From: Streptomyces sp. f51
GTDB lineage: Bacteria > Actinomycetota > Actinomycetes > Streptomycetales > Streptomycetaceae
Direction: 5' to 3'
NCBI RefSeq assembly: GCF_037940415.1
Contig: NZ_CP149798.1
Coordinates: forward strand, 4,993,001 to 5,057,000
Length of the DNA: 64,000 nt
Part shown: in pieces, positions 43,278 through 51,244 of the stretch
Numbering within the stretch: the first letter of the stretch is position 1
How the letters are laid out: every line of letters begins with the position of its first letter
The notes under the pieces: model-generated
The model's database searches: none
What the model saw: the letters and a program-made list of their open reading frames with translations, nothing else
Told to the model about the DNA's origin: nothing
Translations under genes and position numbers: made by a program

Positions 43278-43687
43278 TGACCGCTTCGAACGGCGTCACG
43301 AAGCTCCCGGTCCGCGGCGGCGGACGCAAGCCCGCCCGCGTACGCCCCTATTCGCTCACCGGCGGACGGACGCGCTTCGGCCACGTCCTGCTGGTGGAGA
43401 CGTTCGTGGCCGCGCTGGACGCCCCCGAGGTGCGCAAGGAGCTGACCAACGGCTCGCTCACCACCCGGGTCATGCCCGAGATGCGGGCCATCGTCGAACT
43501 CTGCCGCCGGATGCGTACGGTGGCGGAGATCGCCGCACTTCTCAGGATGCCGCTCGGAGTGGTCCGCGTGCTCTTGAGCGACCTGGCGGACCAGGGAAAG
43601 ATCCGCGTGTACGGAACAGGTCACGGCCCGGGACAGCCCGACCGTGCCCTGCTGGAAAGGGTGCTGAGTGGACTCCGTCGTCTCTGA
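43277..43687 (+). CDS. cvnC: Conservon DUF742 protein (CvnC)
   Basis: 136 aa with the DUF742 signature: VRPYSLTGGRTRFGHVLLVE near residues 20-35 and LCRRMRTVAEIAALLRMPLGVVRVLLSDL at about 70-98, a winged-helix-like region. In conservons this protein binds the GTPase and kinase partners. ATG 43277 shares a base with the previous stop (TGATG), and the end overlaps the GTPase start by 20 nt. No membrane segment. Confidence 0.92.
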   Translation: MTASNGVTKLPVRGGGRKPARVRPYSLTGGRTRFGHVLLVETFVAALDAPEVRKELTNGSLTTRVMPEMRAIVELCRRMRTVAEIAALLRMPLGVVRVLLSDLADQGKIRVYGTGHGPGQPDRALLERVLSGLRRL

Positions 43688-44330
43688 CGCCGAAGCAGGC
43701 GTCGCTCCCGGCGCCGAACCCGGCGTCGCCCCCCTCCTCGACGAGGAGGAGAACCTTCAGGCCTGGCAGACGGACCGCACGCGCGCGCCGATCGCCACGA
43801 AGATCGTGGTGGCCGGCGGCTTCGGCGTCGGCAAGACCACGCTCGTGACCGCCGTCTCGGAGATCACGCCTCTCCAGACGGAGGCGCTGATGACCCAGGC
43901 GAGCGAGGAGACCGACGACCTCACGGGGACGCCGGACAAGCTGACCACCACCGTGGCCATGGACTTCGGGCGCATCACGCTCGACGACGACCTGGTGCTC
44001 TACCTCTTCGGTACGCCGGGGCAGCAGCGGTTCTGGTTCATGTGGGACGACCTGGTGCGCGGTGCGATCGGCGCGGTGGTCCTCGCCGACACCCGCCGCC
44101 TCTCGGACTGCTTCCCGGCGCTCGACTACTTCGAGAGCTGCGGACTGCCGTACGTCGTCGCCGTGAACCACTTCGACGGCAGCGAGGTGTTCGAGCCGGA
44201 CGATGTGCGCGAAGCCCTCACGGTTCCTCCGCACATACCTGTCATGATCATGGACGCGCGCCGCCGTATCTCGGTCGTCGAGACCCTGCTCGCGCTCGTC
44301 GGCCACGCGCTCGAAGTCAGCCCCGAATAG
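43668..44330 (+). CDS. cvnD: Conservon GTPase (CvnD)
   Basis: 220 aa; a small Ras-like GTPase of the MglA/CvnD type. P-loop VVAGGFGVGKTTLV at about 47-60, switch-II-type FGTPGQQRFWFMWDDL, and the guanine-specifying VAVNHFDGS (NxxD variant NHFD). It is expected to be the switch of the conservon complex. The start is GTG at 43668, with GGAAAGG before it; 20-nt overlap with cvnC makes translation coupling likely. The monooxygenase gene follows after 31 nt and is probably cotranscribed. Confidence 0.94.
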   Translation: MDSVVSDAEAGVAPGAEPGVAPLLDEEENLQAWQTDRTRAPIATKIVVAGGFGVGKTTLVTAVSEITPLQTEALMTQASEETDDLTGTPDKLTTTVAMDFGRITLDDDLVLYLFGTPGQQRFWFMWDDLVRGAIGAVVLADTRRLSDCFPALDYFESCGLPYVVAVNHFDGSEVFEPDDVREALTVPPHIPVMIMDARRRISVVETLLALVGHALEVSPE

Positions 44331-44361
44331 GGACGCCCGAGGACTGGGAGAAGCAACCCGC

Positions 44362-45615
44362 ATGCGGAAGATACTCGTCGTCGGAGCCGGTCAGTCCGGA
44401 CTCCAGCTCGCCCTCGGACTCCAGTCGCACGGGTACGAGGTCACCCTGATGTCGAACCGGACGGCGGACGAGATCCGCTCGGGCCGGGTCATGTCGACGC
44501 AGTGCATGTTCGACACGGCGCTCCAGCACGAGCGCGATCTCCAGCTGAACTTCTGGGAGTCCCAGGCCCCGAGGATCGAGGGACTCGGTGTCTCGGTGGC
44601 CGTCCCCGGCTCCTTCGACCCGGGCCCCTCGCAGCGCGCCATCGACTGGGTCGGCAAGCTCGACGGCTACGCCCAGTCGGTCGACCAGCGGGTCAAGATG
44701 GCCGGCTGGATGGAGACGTTCGCACAGCGCGGCGGCCAGCTCGTCATCCACGGCGCCGCGGTCTCCGACCTCGACTACTTCTCCCGCGCGTACGACCTGG
44801 TGCTCGTCTCGGCGGGCAAGGGCGAACTCGTCTCGATGTTCGGCCGTGACGCCGAGCGTTCGCCGTACACCGAGCCGCAGCGCGCCCTCGCGGTCTCCTA
44901 CGTGCACGGCCTGGGCCCGCGCCCCGAGCACCCGGACTACGACGCGGTCCGCTGCAACCTGGTCCCCGGCGTCGGCGAGCTGTTCATCATGCCGACGCTC
45001 ACGACCTCGGGACGCGCCGACATCCTGTTCTGGGAGGGCATTCCGGGCGGCCCGCTCGACGTCTTCAACGGCGTCAAGGACCCGTCCGAGCACCTCTCCC
45101 TGACCCTGGAACTCATGGAGCGGTTCACGCCCTGGGAGTACGCGCGCGCCACCAACGTCGAACTGACCGACGCGGGCGCCACGTTGTCCGGGCGCTACGC
45201 CCCCACGGTCCGCAATCCGATCGGCCGGCTGCCCGGCGGCGGACTGGTCCTCGGTGTCGCCGACGTCGTCGTGGCCAACGACCCGATCACCGGCCAGGGT
45301 TCCAACTCGGCCTCCAAGTGCGCCGCCGCCTACCTGGCCTCGATCGTCGAGCAGGGCGACAAGCCCTTCGACGAGGAGTGGATGCAGGCGACGTTCGACC
45401 GCTACTGGGACACCGCGCAGCACGTCACCAAGTGGACCAACGCGATGCTGGGCGTCCCGCCGGAGCACGTCCTCAACCTGATCGGTGCGGCGGGCCAACT
45501 CCCGCCCGTGGCCGACCGCTTCGCCAACGGCTTCAACAACCCGGCCGACTTCGAGAACTTCTTCTTCGACCCGGAGAAGACGAACGCCTACCTGGCGTCG
45601 GTCACCGGGGCGTAG
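44362..45615 (+). CDS. Styrene/indole monooxygenase-type FAD oxygenase
   Basis: 417 aa. The FAD-binding motif is ILVVGAGQSGLQLALGLQSH (residues 4-23), followed by VTLMSNRTADEIRSGRV and CMFDTALQHERDL, the pattern of StyA-like flavin monooxygenases. Later PNPIGRLPGGGLVLG-type and DPITGQGSNSASKCAAAYLA motifs match the second FAD contact. Known members epoxidise styrene or indole using FADH2 from a reductase, but no reductase gene is next to it. Placed 31 nt after cvnD, so likely a conservon-controlled oxidase. A hairpin terminator follows. Confidence 0.9.
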   Translation: MRKILVVGAGQSGLQLALGLQSHGYEVTLMSNRTADEIRSGRVMSTQCMFDTALQHERDLQLNFWESQAPRIEGLGVSVAVPGSFDPGPSQRAIDWVGKLDGYAQSVDQRVKMAGWMETFAQRGGQLVIHGAAVSDLDYFSRAYDLVLVSAGKGELVSMFGRDAERSPYTEPQRALAVSYVHGLGPRPEHPDYDAVRCNLVPGVGELFIMPTLTTSGRADILFWEGIPGGPLDVFNGVKDPSEHLSLTLELMERFTPWEYARATNVELTDAGATLSGRYAPTVRNPIGRLPGGGLVLGVADVVVANDPITGQGSNSASKCAAAYLASIVEQGDKPFDEEWMQATFDRYWDTAQHVTKWTNAMLGVPPEHVLNLIGAAGQLPPVADRFANGFNNPADFENFFFDPEKTNAYLASVTGA

Positions 45616-45659
45616 GACCTCTCCGGCCTGCGGCCCGGCGCTCGCCGCCGGTTGTTCTC

Positions 45660-45691
45660 GGACGGCCCAGGGGCAACCCTCTGGGCCGTCC
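45660..45691 (+). terminator. Terminator after the monooxygenase gene
   Basis: 11-bp perfect inverted repeat GGACGGCCCAG (45660-45670) and complement (45681-45691) with a 10-nt loop, 45 nt after the stop. It ends the conservon operon. Confidence 0.8.
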
Positions 45692-45742
45692 GCGTTCCCC
45701 GCCGCCGGACCCCTCGATGCGCATGCCGCCCCTTCCGGGCAT

Positions 45743-45889
45743 TCATGCTTCGTGATCGGGGTCGAGCACCACCATGAACCTGTTGCCTTCCGGATCCGCC
45801 ATCAGGGCTTGCACGTGATCGTGGAGTTCCGGCAGAAGGCCGCCTTTGGCGATTTTCTCCAGGTCCACGGCTTCAAAGTGCCCCTGCAT
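45743..45889 (-). pseudogene. VOC/glyoxalase-like remnant (48 aa)
   Basis: A short frame whose C-terminal part reads ALMADPEGNRFMVVLDPD, the last strand motif of VOC (glyoxalase-like) proteins. The rest of that fold (about 70-100 residues) is missing, and no remaining part is visible between 45890 and the next gene. An ATG with a weak GGTGAGAG site starts it. It is therefore best read as a degraded gene end, although a short expressed ORF cannot be excluded. Codon use includes several A/T-ending codons unlike its neighbours. Confidence 0.5.
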
Positions 45890-45963
45890 GCTGCTCTCTC
45901 ACCTTCCGGCAACGAGCCTTCGGGGGCCGTGAACCCCCTTCTTCGACCTGGGAAGACGTACGT

Positions 45964-47109
45964 CTACCCGGCGTCGGATGCCGGGGCCGTGAAGGCGTAG
46001 CCCTCGTCGGATCCGTTCGTGGCATCCTCGGGGAGCTTCGGTGGTGTGTACTGCCGCAGGGGCTCCCCGTCCGGGTCCGGGCGGACGGCACCCAGCAGCG
46101 GGTTCGCCGCGATGGGGGAGACCTTGATCCGCGCCCCGGGCCGCGGTGCCTGCACCACCATCCCGGCGCCGAGGTAGAGCGCCACATGCGTGGCCTCGGG
46201 GAAGTAGACCACCAGATCACCGGGCCGCAGCCGGTCCAGCGGGACGTGCGGGAGCTCGGCCCACTGCTCCTGGCTGGTGCGCGGGATGGGCCGGCCGGCC
46301 CGTTCCCAGGCCTGGGACGTCAGCCCCGAGCAGTCGTAGGCCTTCGGCCCCTGTGCCCCCCACTCGTACGGCTTCCCGATCTGGTCGACGGCGTAGCTCA
46401 GGGCCTCCGCTCCCTCCCGCGTGGGCGGACGCACACTGCTCAGCGCACCGGACGCCATGATCTTCTTCTGGGCCGTGGCCGTCCCCGACCGTTCCACCCG
46501 GTCCAGCTCGGCGATCTGGTCCGCGGTCAGCGAGGCGAGCATTGTCTGGACGGCGTCCAGCCGCCCGCGCACCTCGTCCCGCTCCTTCTTCTGCCGCGCG
46601 GCCAGCGAGAGTTGTCCGTCCAGGGCCTTGCGGGCCGCACGCGCGAGTCCGTCGGTCCGCTTCTCGCCGCCCGTCACACGCCGCACGGTCGCGGCCCGCT
46701 CCAGCGACAACTGCCTGATCAGGTGCCCCTGGTCGAGGGCGTGCTGCGGATCCCGTGCCAGCAGCAGCCGTACGTACGTGGAGATCTCGTCCCCGCTCTG
46801 GTACTGCTGCCGGGCCAGCCGCCCGGCGGCGCCCCGGCTGTCCTCGAGCGACAGGCGGGCCCTGGCGAGACGGGCGTCGAGCCCGGCCACCTCGGCGCGC
46901 TGCTTCTTCAGCTTCTCGGCGGTCGCGTTGTACGTCTCGGTGGCGCGTTCGGCGTCCCGGTAGAGCCGCTGAAGATCCGTCAGCAACGAGGCGACGGACC
47001 GCTCGGCGCCCTGTCCGGGCTCCGGGACGGCCACGGCGGGAGCCGAGGGAAGCAGCGCCCCGACCGCGACCGCCCCCGTGCAGACCAGCCGCAGAAGCCT
47101 TCCTGACAC
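45964..47109 (-). CDS. Secreted NlpC/P60 cell-wall endopeptidase
   Basis: 381 aa from GTG 47109 (GGAGG seven bases before). A signal peptide (LLRLVCTGAVAVGALLPSAP) is followed by a long coiled-coil region (about 40-225, e.g. LKKQRAEVAGLDARLARARL) as in RipA-type hydrolases. The C-terminal NlpC/P60 domain has catalytic Cys260 in YDCSGLTSQAW and a His in ATHVALYLG. It cleaves peptide bonds in peptidoglycan stem peptides. The coiled coil may keep it autoinhibited, as known for the family. Stop at 45964; next genes are on other units. A 20-30 residue C-terminal tail is unstructured. Confidence 0.93.
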   Translation of the reverse strand: MSGRLLRLVCTGAVAVGALLPSAPAVAVPEPGQGAERSVASLLTDLQRLYRDAERATETYNATAEKLKKQRAEVAGLDARLARARLSLEDSRGAAGRLARQQYQSGDEISTYVRLLLARDPQHALDQGHLIRQLSLERAATVRRVTGGEKRTDGLARAARKALDGQLSLAARQKKERDEVRGRLDAVQTMLASLTADQIAELDRVERSGTATAQKKIMASGALSSVRPPTREGAEALSYAVDQIGKPYEWGAQGPKAYDCSGLTSQAWERAGRPIPRTSQEQWAELPHVPLDRLRPGDLVVYFPEATHVALYLGAGMVVQAPRPGARIKVSPIAANPLLGAVRPDPDGEPLRQYTPPKLPEDATNGSDEGYAFTAPASDAG

Positions 47110-47218
47110 GCCATCACCTCCGGTGCAGGGGCGGTCCGTGCACCGCCCGTCTCGCACCGGCAGGATCGGACCGCCGCGCCCCGGCCGCTCGCCGGAGGCC
47201 CGCTTCGGCCCAAGAACC

Positions 47219-47530
47219 TCACTCGTCGGCGTTGTTCTCCGGCGTGGCGTCCTCACCCTTGCGGGTGCCGGGGGACCAGGGCAGCTTGAACCGGCGCCCG
47301 GACGCATCGCCCTCGGGGTCGTACTCGTACTTCCACCCCTGGTGCAGCCCGAGCCGCTTGCTCGTCGCGGCCTGGACGCGCCGGTAGACCAGCACGGTGG
47401 CGGGTCCACCGTCGACGGCGGGCACCGGGATCCGGTACGTCTTCGGCGGGTGCCCTGTGATCCCGATCAGGACGGGCAGGACGCGCCCGTCCAGGGGGCC
47501 GCCGACAAAGGGGGTGTCTTCGCTCTTCAC
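47219..47530 (-). CDS. Hypothetical protein
   Basis: 103 aa from GTG 47530. The N-terminus reads VKSEDTPFVGGPLDGRVLPV, and a YRIPVPAVDGG strand and HQGWKYEYDPEGD follow, pointing to a compact beta-rich protein. I do not recognise a family with certainty. The C-terminal 20 residues are polar. No Cys pair and no membrane segment. It starts 10 nt after the TetR gene stop in the same direction and could be cotranscribed with it. An upstream extension is open but has two Cys and poor codon use. Confidence 0.65.
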   Translation of the reverse strand: MKSEDTPFVGGPLDGRVLPVLIGITGHPPKTYRIPVPAVDGGPATVLVYRRVQAATSKRLGLHQGWKYEYDPEGDASGRRFKLPWSPGTRKGEDATPENNADE

Positions 47531-47540
47531 CCGACCAGTG

Positions 47541-48266
47541 TCACAGCAGGTGGGCCGCGTTCCCGACAACGGGCAGCACCCGGCGCACCAGCGCCCCCAC
47601 GATGCCGTCGGGGCTCTCCATCGCGAGCGCGGCCCGCACCACCGCCGCGGCCTGCTCGTCGCGCCCCGCGCTCGCCACGAGCGCCGCCACGAACTGCTCG
47701 ACGAGCCAGTCCCGCAACTCGTCCAGCGGCGGTTCCTTGTCCTCGTCGAGCCAGATCAGCGAGGCGGCCTCCACGGCGGTGATCCACATCCGCACGGTCA
47801 TCCGCAGCCGGGGCCCGGGATCCTTCACCGCGAGGTGAACGAGGATGTGCTCCGCCGCCGCCCGCCTGACCCCGTCGACTATGGCCGTGGTCCGCGAGGT
47901 CTCGATGACGCTCCCGCCGTGGAGCAGGGCGCTGAATCCGGCGTCGTGCTGGTCCACGAACGCGAGGTACCGGTCGAGGGCCCGGGAGAGCCGCTCGGAC
48001 AGCGGCCCCTGTGCCGGCTCCGCGAAGCACTGCTCCAGCTCCTCGGCGGCGGACCGCAGGGCGGCCTCGTACAACTGCTGCTTGCCGCCCGGGAAGTACC
48101 GGTACACGAGCGGCCGCGACACCCCGGCGCTCTCCGCCACGTCGTCCAGCGAGACGTCCTCGGGCACCCGCTGGGCGAACAGCGACAGCGCCGCTTCCAG
48201 CAACTGGCTGCGCCGCTCCTCGACACTGAGCCGACGGTAGGCGGGGGTGGAAGCCTGCGAGGTCAT
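47541..48266 (-). CDS. TetR family transcriptional regulator
   Basis: 241 aa. The N-terminal HTH is complete: RRSQLLEAALSLFAQRVPED, then SLDDVAESAGVSRPLVYRYF and GGKQQLYEAAL, at about 17-62. The ligand-binding part is all-helical (for example RTTAIVDGVRRAAAEHILVH). Members of this type often regulate lipid or fatty-acid metabolism; the adjacent diiron oxygenase pair, beyond a 645-bp gap, is a possible target. The ATG 48266 matches the family start; the upstream part of the frame is repeat DNA. Ligand unknown. Confidence 0.93.
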   Translation of the reverse strand: MTSQASTPAYRRLSVEERRSQLLEAALSLFAQRVPEDVSLDDVAESAGVSRPLVYRYFPGGKQQLYEAALRSAAEELEQCFAEPAQGPLSERLSRALDRYLAFVDQHDAGFSALLHGGSVIETSRTTAIVDGVRRAAAEHILVHLAVKDPGPRLRMTVRMWITAVEAASLIWLDEDKEPPLDELRDWLVEQFVAALVASAGRDEQAAAVVRAALAMESPDGIVGALVRRVLPVVGNAAHLL

Positions 48267-48911
48267 ACCGCGAGCGTAACCGCCCCCGCCCCGACCCTCC
48301 CGTACGGCGGCCAAGCCCTGCCCGACCCCCGCCGCCCGCGCACCCACCCGCAACCACCGAACCGGCGAGGGCCATCCGCCGCGGCACCGCAGCCGTCGAT
48401 CCGCCGCGGCCCCGGCCACGCACCCACCCGCAGCCCTCGAACCGGCGAGGTCCATCGGCTGCGGCCCCGCAGCCGCCGAACCGGCGAGGTCCATCCGCCG
48501 CGGCCCCGGCCACGCACCCACCCGCAGCCGCCGTACGACGCGAGGGGACGTGCCGGTACATCAAATGCCCGCAGGCCGGACGGATCGGAACTCGCCCGCA
48601 CCTCCGCACCCCGCTGGGATCCGTTCGGATGCGGGCGGATGTACCGGCACGGCCCCGCCCCACCCGGCACCCGGGCGCCGACAGCACCTCGGCGCCGACA
48701 GCACCTGGGCGCCGGCAGCACCCGGCTCCGACAGCACCTCGGCGCCGACAGCACCTGGGCGCCGGCAGCACCCGGCTCCGACAGCACCTCGGCACCGACA
48801 GCACCTGGGCGCCGGCAGCACCCGGCTCCGACAGCACCCCGGCGCCGACAGCACCGAGCGCCGACGGCCCCCCTCGACGCCCCGAGCGAACCGGCACCCG
48901 GGGCAGGCGCC
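48267..48911. other. Gene-free minisatellite region between TetR and diiron oxygenase genes
   Basis: 645 bp without a credible gene. It contains (a) about 48340-48540: repeated blocks ACCGGCGAGGTCCATC / CCGCGGCCCCGGCCACGC with period about 60, and (b) 48671-48865: a 50-bp tandem array, listed separately. Long frames on both strands exist here only because of the repeat composition. Confidence 0.65.
48671..48865. repeat. 50-bp tandem repeat, about 3.9 copies
   Basis: Copies start at 48671, 48721, 48771 and 48821 and are almost identical. Each contains three related subunits of 16-17 bp of the GGCGCCGACAGCACCT type, so the array shows two levels of duplication. Non-coding. Confidence 0.93.
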
Positions 48912-49841
48912 TCAAGCCAGCAACCCCGACGACTTCCAGAGCCGCCGCCCGGCCCCCCGCAACACCCCGATCTCGTCCAGGAAGTCCGTCAGCTTCCTGG
49001 CCCCGGTCTGCATCACGTCCCGCCGGTGCCCGCTGGCCTTCACCTGCGCCACGGCCTCGCGCCGGTCGAGCCCGATGTTCGTATAGACCTCGGGATTGAC
49101 GAACGCCACCGAGAACACGCGCGCGAACTCACCCGAGGTGACCCGCGTGAACTCCTGCGACCACCGCGGAGCGGTCAGCATCTGCCGCCGCAACTCCTCC
49201 CGCGCGTACCGGACATGCCGGGCCTCCTCCACCACATGGATCCGCGTGACCCCCCGGACGAGGGTCTGCACCCGCTCGTCCGGGAACGTCAGCCGCTGCA
49301 TCCAGTCGAGGATCTCCTCACCGAGCAGGGTCGCGGTGAACGACCCCGGAGTGGTCGAGACCGTCTTGAACACCCGCCCGAGGTTCAGATGCGCCCGGCT
49401 CACCGGGTAGTGCGGCGTCCCCCCGCGCGTGATCAGCCGCGCGAACATCTTCGAGTGCCGGCACTCGTCCTCGATCTCGGTCAGCGCGTACCGCACATGC
49501 GCACTCGTCGCCGCCTTGTCGTAGATGTGCCGCACCAGCAGCTGCATCAGGATGATCTCGAACCAGATGCCCAGCGAGGCCAGCGCGGCCGCCTCGTGCT
49601 GCGACAGCGCGATCCGCTGCTCCTCGCCCATCTTCCGCCACAGCGGCGTGTCGTACAGCGACACCAGCTCGGGCGGCCAGAACCACTTGCCCTCCTCGAA
49701 GGGCGCGTCCCAGTCGAGCTCCTTGTCGGGGTCGAAGGAGTGCTTGGCGGAGGAGTCGAGGAGGCGCTCGGCCACCTGCTCCCGGTCCTTGAGCAGACCG
49801 AGCGCGTCACGGAGCACATCGGCCTCGGGCACCGTCGTCAT
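48912..49841 (-). CDS. AurF-type diiron oxygenase family protein
   Basis: 309 aa, nearly all helical, with a ferritin-like diiron pattern: QHEAAALASLGIWFEIILMQ (Glu), LTEIEDECRHSKMFARLITR (EDExxH), LLGEEILDWMQ and HVVEEARHVRYAREELRR (ExxH). This is the layout of AurF/CmlI-type N-oxygenases and related enzymes. The natural substrate is unknown. The start is ATG 49841; an in-frame ATG ten codons upstream is less likely. Divergent from a second diiron-type gene, with a palindrome between them; both could be regulated by the neighbouring TetR protein. Confidence 0.85.
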   Translation of the reverse strand: MTTVPEADVLRDALGLLKDREQVAERLLDSSAKHSFDPDKELDWDAPFEEGKWFWPPELVSLYDTPLWRKMGEEQRIALSQHEAAALASLGIWFEIILMQLLVRHIYDKAATSAHVRYALTEIEDECRHSKMFARLITRGGTPHYPVSRAHLNLGRVFKTVSTTPGSFTATLLGEEILDWMQRLTFPDERVQTLVRGVTRIHVVEEARHVRYAREELRRQMLTAPRWSQEFTRVTSGEFARVFSVAFVNPEVYTNIGLDRREAVAQVKASGHRRDVMQTGARKLTDFLDEIGVLRGAGRRLWKSSGLLA

Positions 49842-49895
49842 GGCTGTTCCCACCTCGTCGTACGGGATCACTTCAGAAGTTACCGGCGGTCACAA

Positions 49896-49919
49896 CTTAT
49901 GAGACTGCCTGTCAGTAAG
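49896..49919. promoter_or_regulatory. Candidate TetR operator between the diiron oxygenase genes
   Basis: Imperfect inverted repeat with outer CTTA...TAAG and inner GAC-N5-GTC, spaced by one asymmetric base. It sits in the 140-bp divergent promoter gap, and has the size of a TetR operator. Confidence 0.45.
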
Positions 49920-49981
49920 CTCGTCAATCCCCTGTGCCGGACTTGTTGACGACGCGTCTACTCCGTGTGAGCCTGCGAAGT

Positions 49982-51094
49982 ATGCCGACGCATGAGCTCT
50001 ACGCCGCGGATTCGGGAGATCCCCACTGGCAGATACCGGCCTCGGGAGCGGCCCGTTTCAACTGGGAGTACGACGACGGCCGTGACCGGCTGCTCGCCCT
50101 CTACCAGAAGGGCAAGGACAAACAGTGGGACGGACAGAAACGCATCGACTGGAGCCTGGAGGTCGACCCCGAGGACCCGCTCGGCACGCCCGACGAGGCG
50201 ATGACCCTGTACGGCACCCCGTACTGGGCGAAGATGACCGGCCGCGACAAGGGTGAACTCCGCAAGCACTACACCGCCTGGCAGTTCAGCCAGTTCCTGC
50301 ACGGCGAGCAGGGAGCGATGGTCTGCGCGGCACGGATCGTGGAGTCGGTCCCGGACCTCGACGCCAAGTTCTACTCGGCCACCCAGACCATGGACGAGGC
50401 CCGGCACGCCGAGGTCTACTCCCGTTTCCTGCACGAGAAGATCGGGATGCTCTACCCGATCAACGACAGCCTTCAGTCCTTGCTCGGCGACACCCTCCGC
50501 GACTCGCGCTGGGACATGCCCTACCTGGGCATGCAGGTCCTGATCGAGGGCCTGGCCCTGGCCGCGTTCGGGCTGATCAGGGACACCACCGACAAGCCCC
50601 TGCCGAAACAGATCCTGTCCTACGTGATGCAGGACGAGGCCCGCCACGTCGCCTTCGGCCGGATGGCCCTGCGCGACTACTACCGGCAGCTCTCCGACGC
50701 CGAACTCCGCGAACGCGAGGAATTCGTCATCGACGGCTGCTACTTGATGCGGGACAGGCTCCGCGGGGTCGAGGTCCTGGAGAACTTCGGCATCCCGAAG
50801 GCTGAGGCCGAGGAGTTCAGCGAGAACTCCGAATTCCTGCACCTGTTCCGCCAGTTGCTCTTCAGCCGCATCGTCCCCTGCGTCAAGGACATAGGCCTGT
50901 GGGGCGAACGCCTCCAACGCGCCTACGTCGACATGGGCGTCTTCGACATGGGCAACACCAACCTGGACCAGCTGATGACCCAGGACGAGGCCCTGGCCGA
51001 ACAACTGGACGCGGAACGCTTCGCGACGGAGGAACGCCAACGAGTCACGGAAATAGAAACCACACTGGAGGAGGGCCGCGAAACCCCCGGGTGA
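49982..51094 (+). CDS. Ferritin-like diiron protein (possible oxygenase)
   Basis: 370 aa. The diiron ligands appear as LHGEQGAMVCAARIVESVPD, ATQTMDEARHAEVYSRFLH and YVMQDEARHVAFGRMALRDY (two ExxH pairs), with another Glu in LIEGLALAAFG. This is the ribonucleotide-reductase-like/ferritin-like fold seen in several O2-activating enzymes. The start is ATG 49982; a GTG five codons upstream is in frame. It is divergently transcribed from the AurF-type gene. I would not assign a substrate. Cytoplasmic, no signal peptide. Confidence 0.85.
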   Translation: MPTHELYAADSGDPHWQIPASGAARFNWEYDDGRDRLLALYQKGKDKQWDGQKRIDWSLEVDPEDPLGTPDEAMTLYGTPYWAKMTGRDKGELRKHYTAWQFSQFLHGEQGAMVCAARIVESVPDLDAKFYSATQTMDEARHAEVYSRFLHEKIGMLYPINDSLQSLLGDTLRDSRWDMPYLGMQVLIEGLALAAFGLIRDTTDKPLPKQILSYVMQDEARHVAFGRMALRDYYRQLSDAELREREEFVIDGCYLMRDRLRGVEVLENFGIPKAEAEEFSENSEFLHLFRQLLFSRIVPCVKDIGLWGERLQRAYVDMGVFDMGNTNLDQLMTQDEALAEQLDAERFATEERQRVTEIETTLEEGRETPG

Positions 51095-51244
51095 TCCCGT
51101 CCCCGCGACCCGAGCACCGCGGTTGAACCGGGACGTCCCGCCCCGGCCGCTCGGGGCCGCTCGGGGCCGCCCGCGCTCCCCGGCGTGGAGGCGCCCCGTC
51201 CCGGCCGCTCGGGCGGTCCACGCCCCCCGCGCGGAAGCGCCCCC

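Noticed and set aside
48267..48911. Open frames through the 50-bp repeats
   Set aside because: Repeat-driven; no ribosome site or domain.
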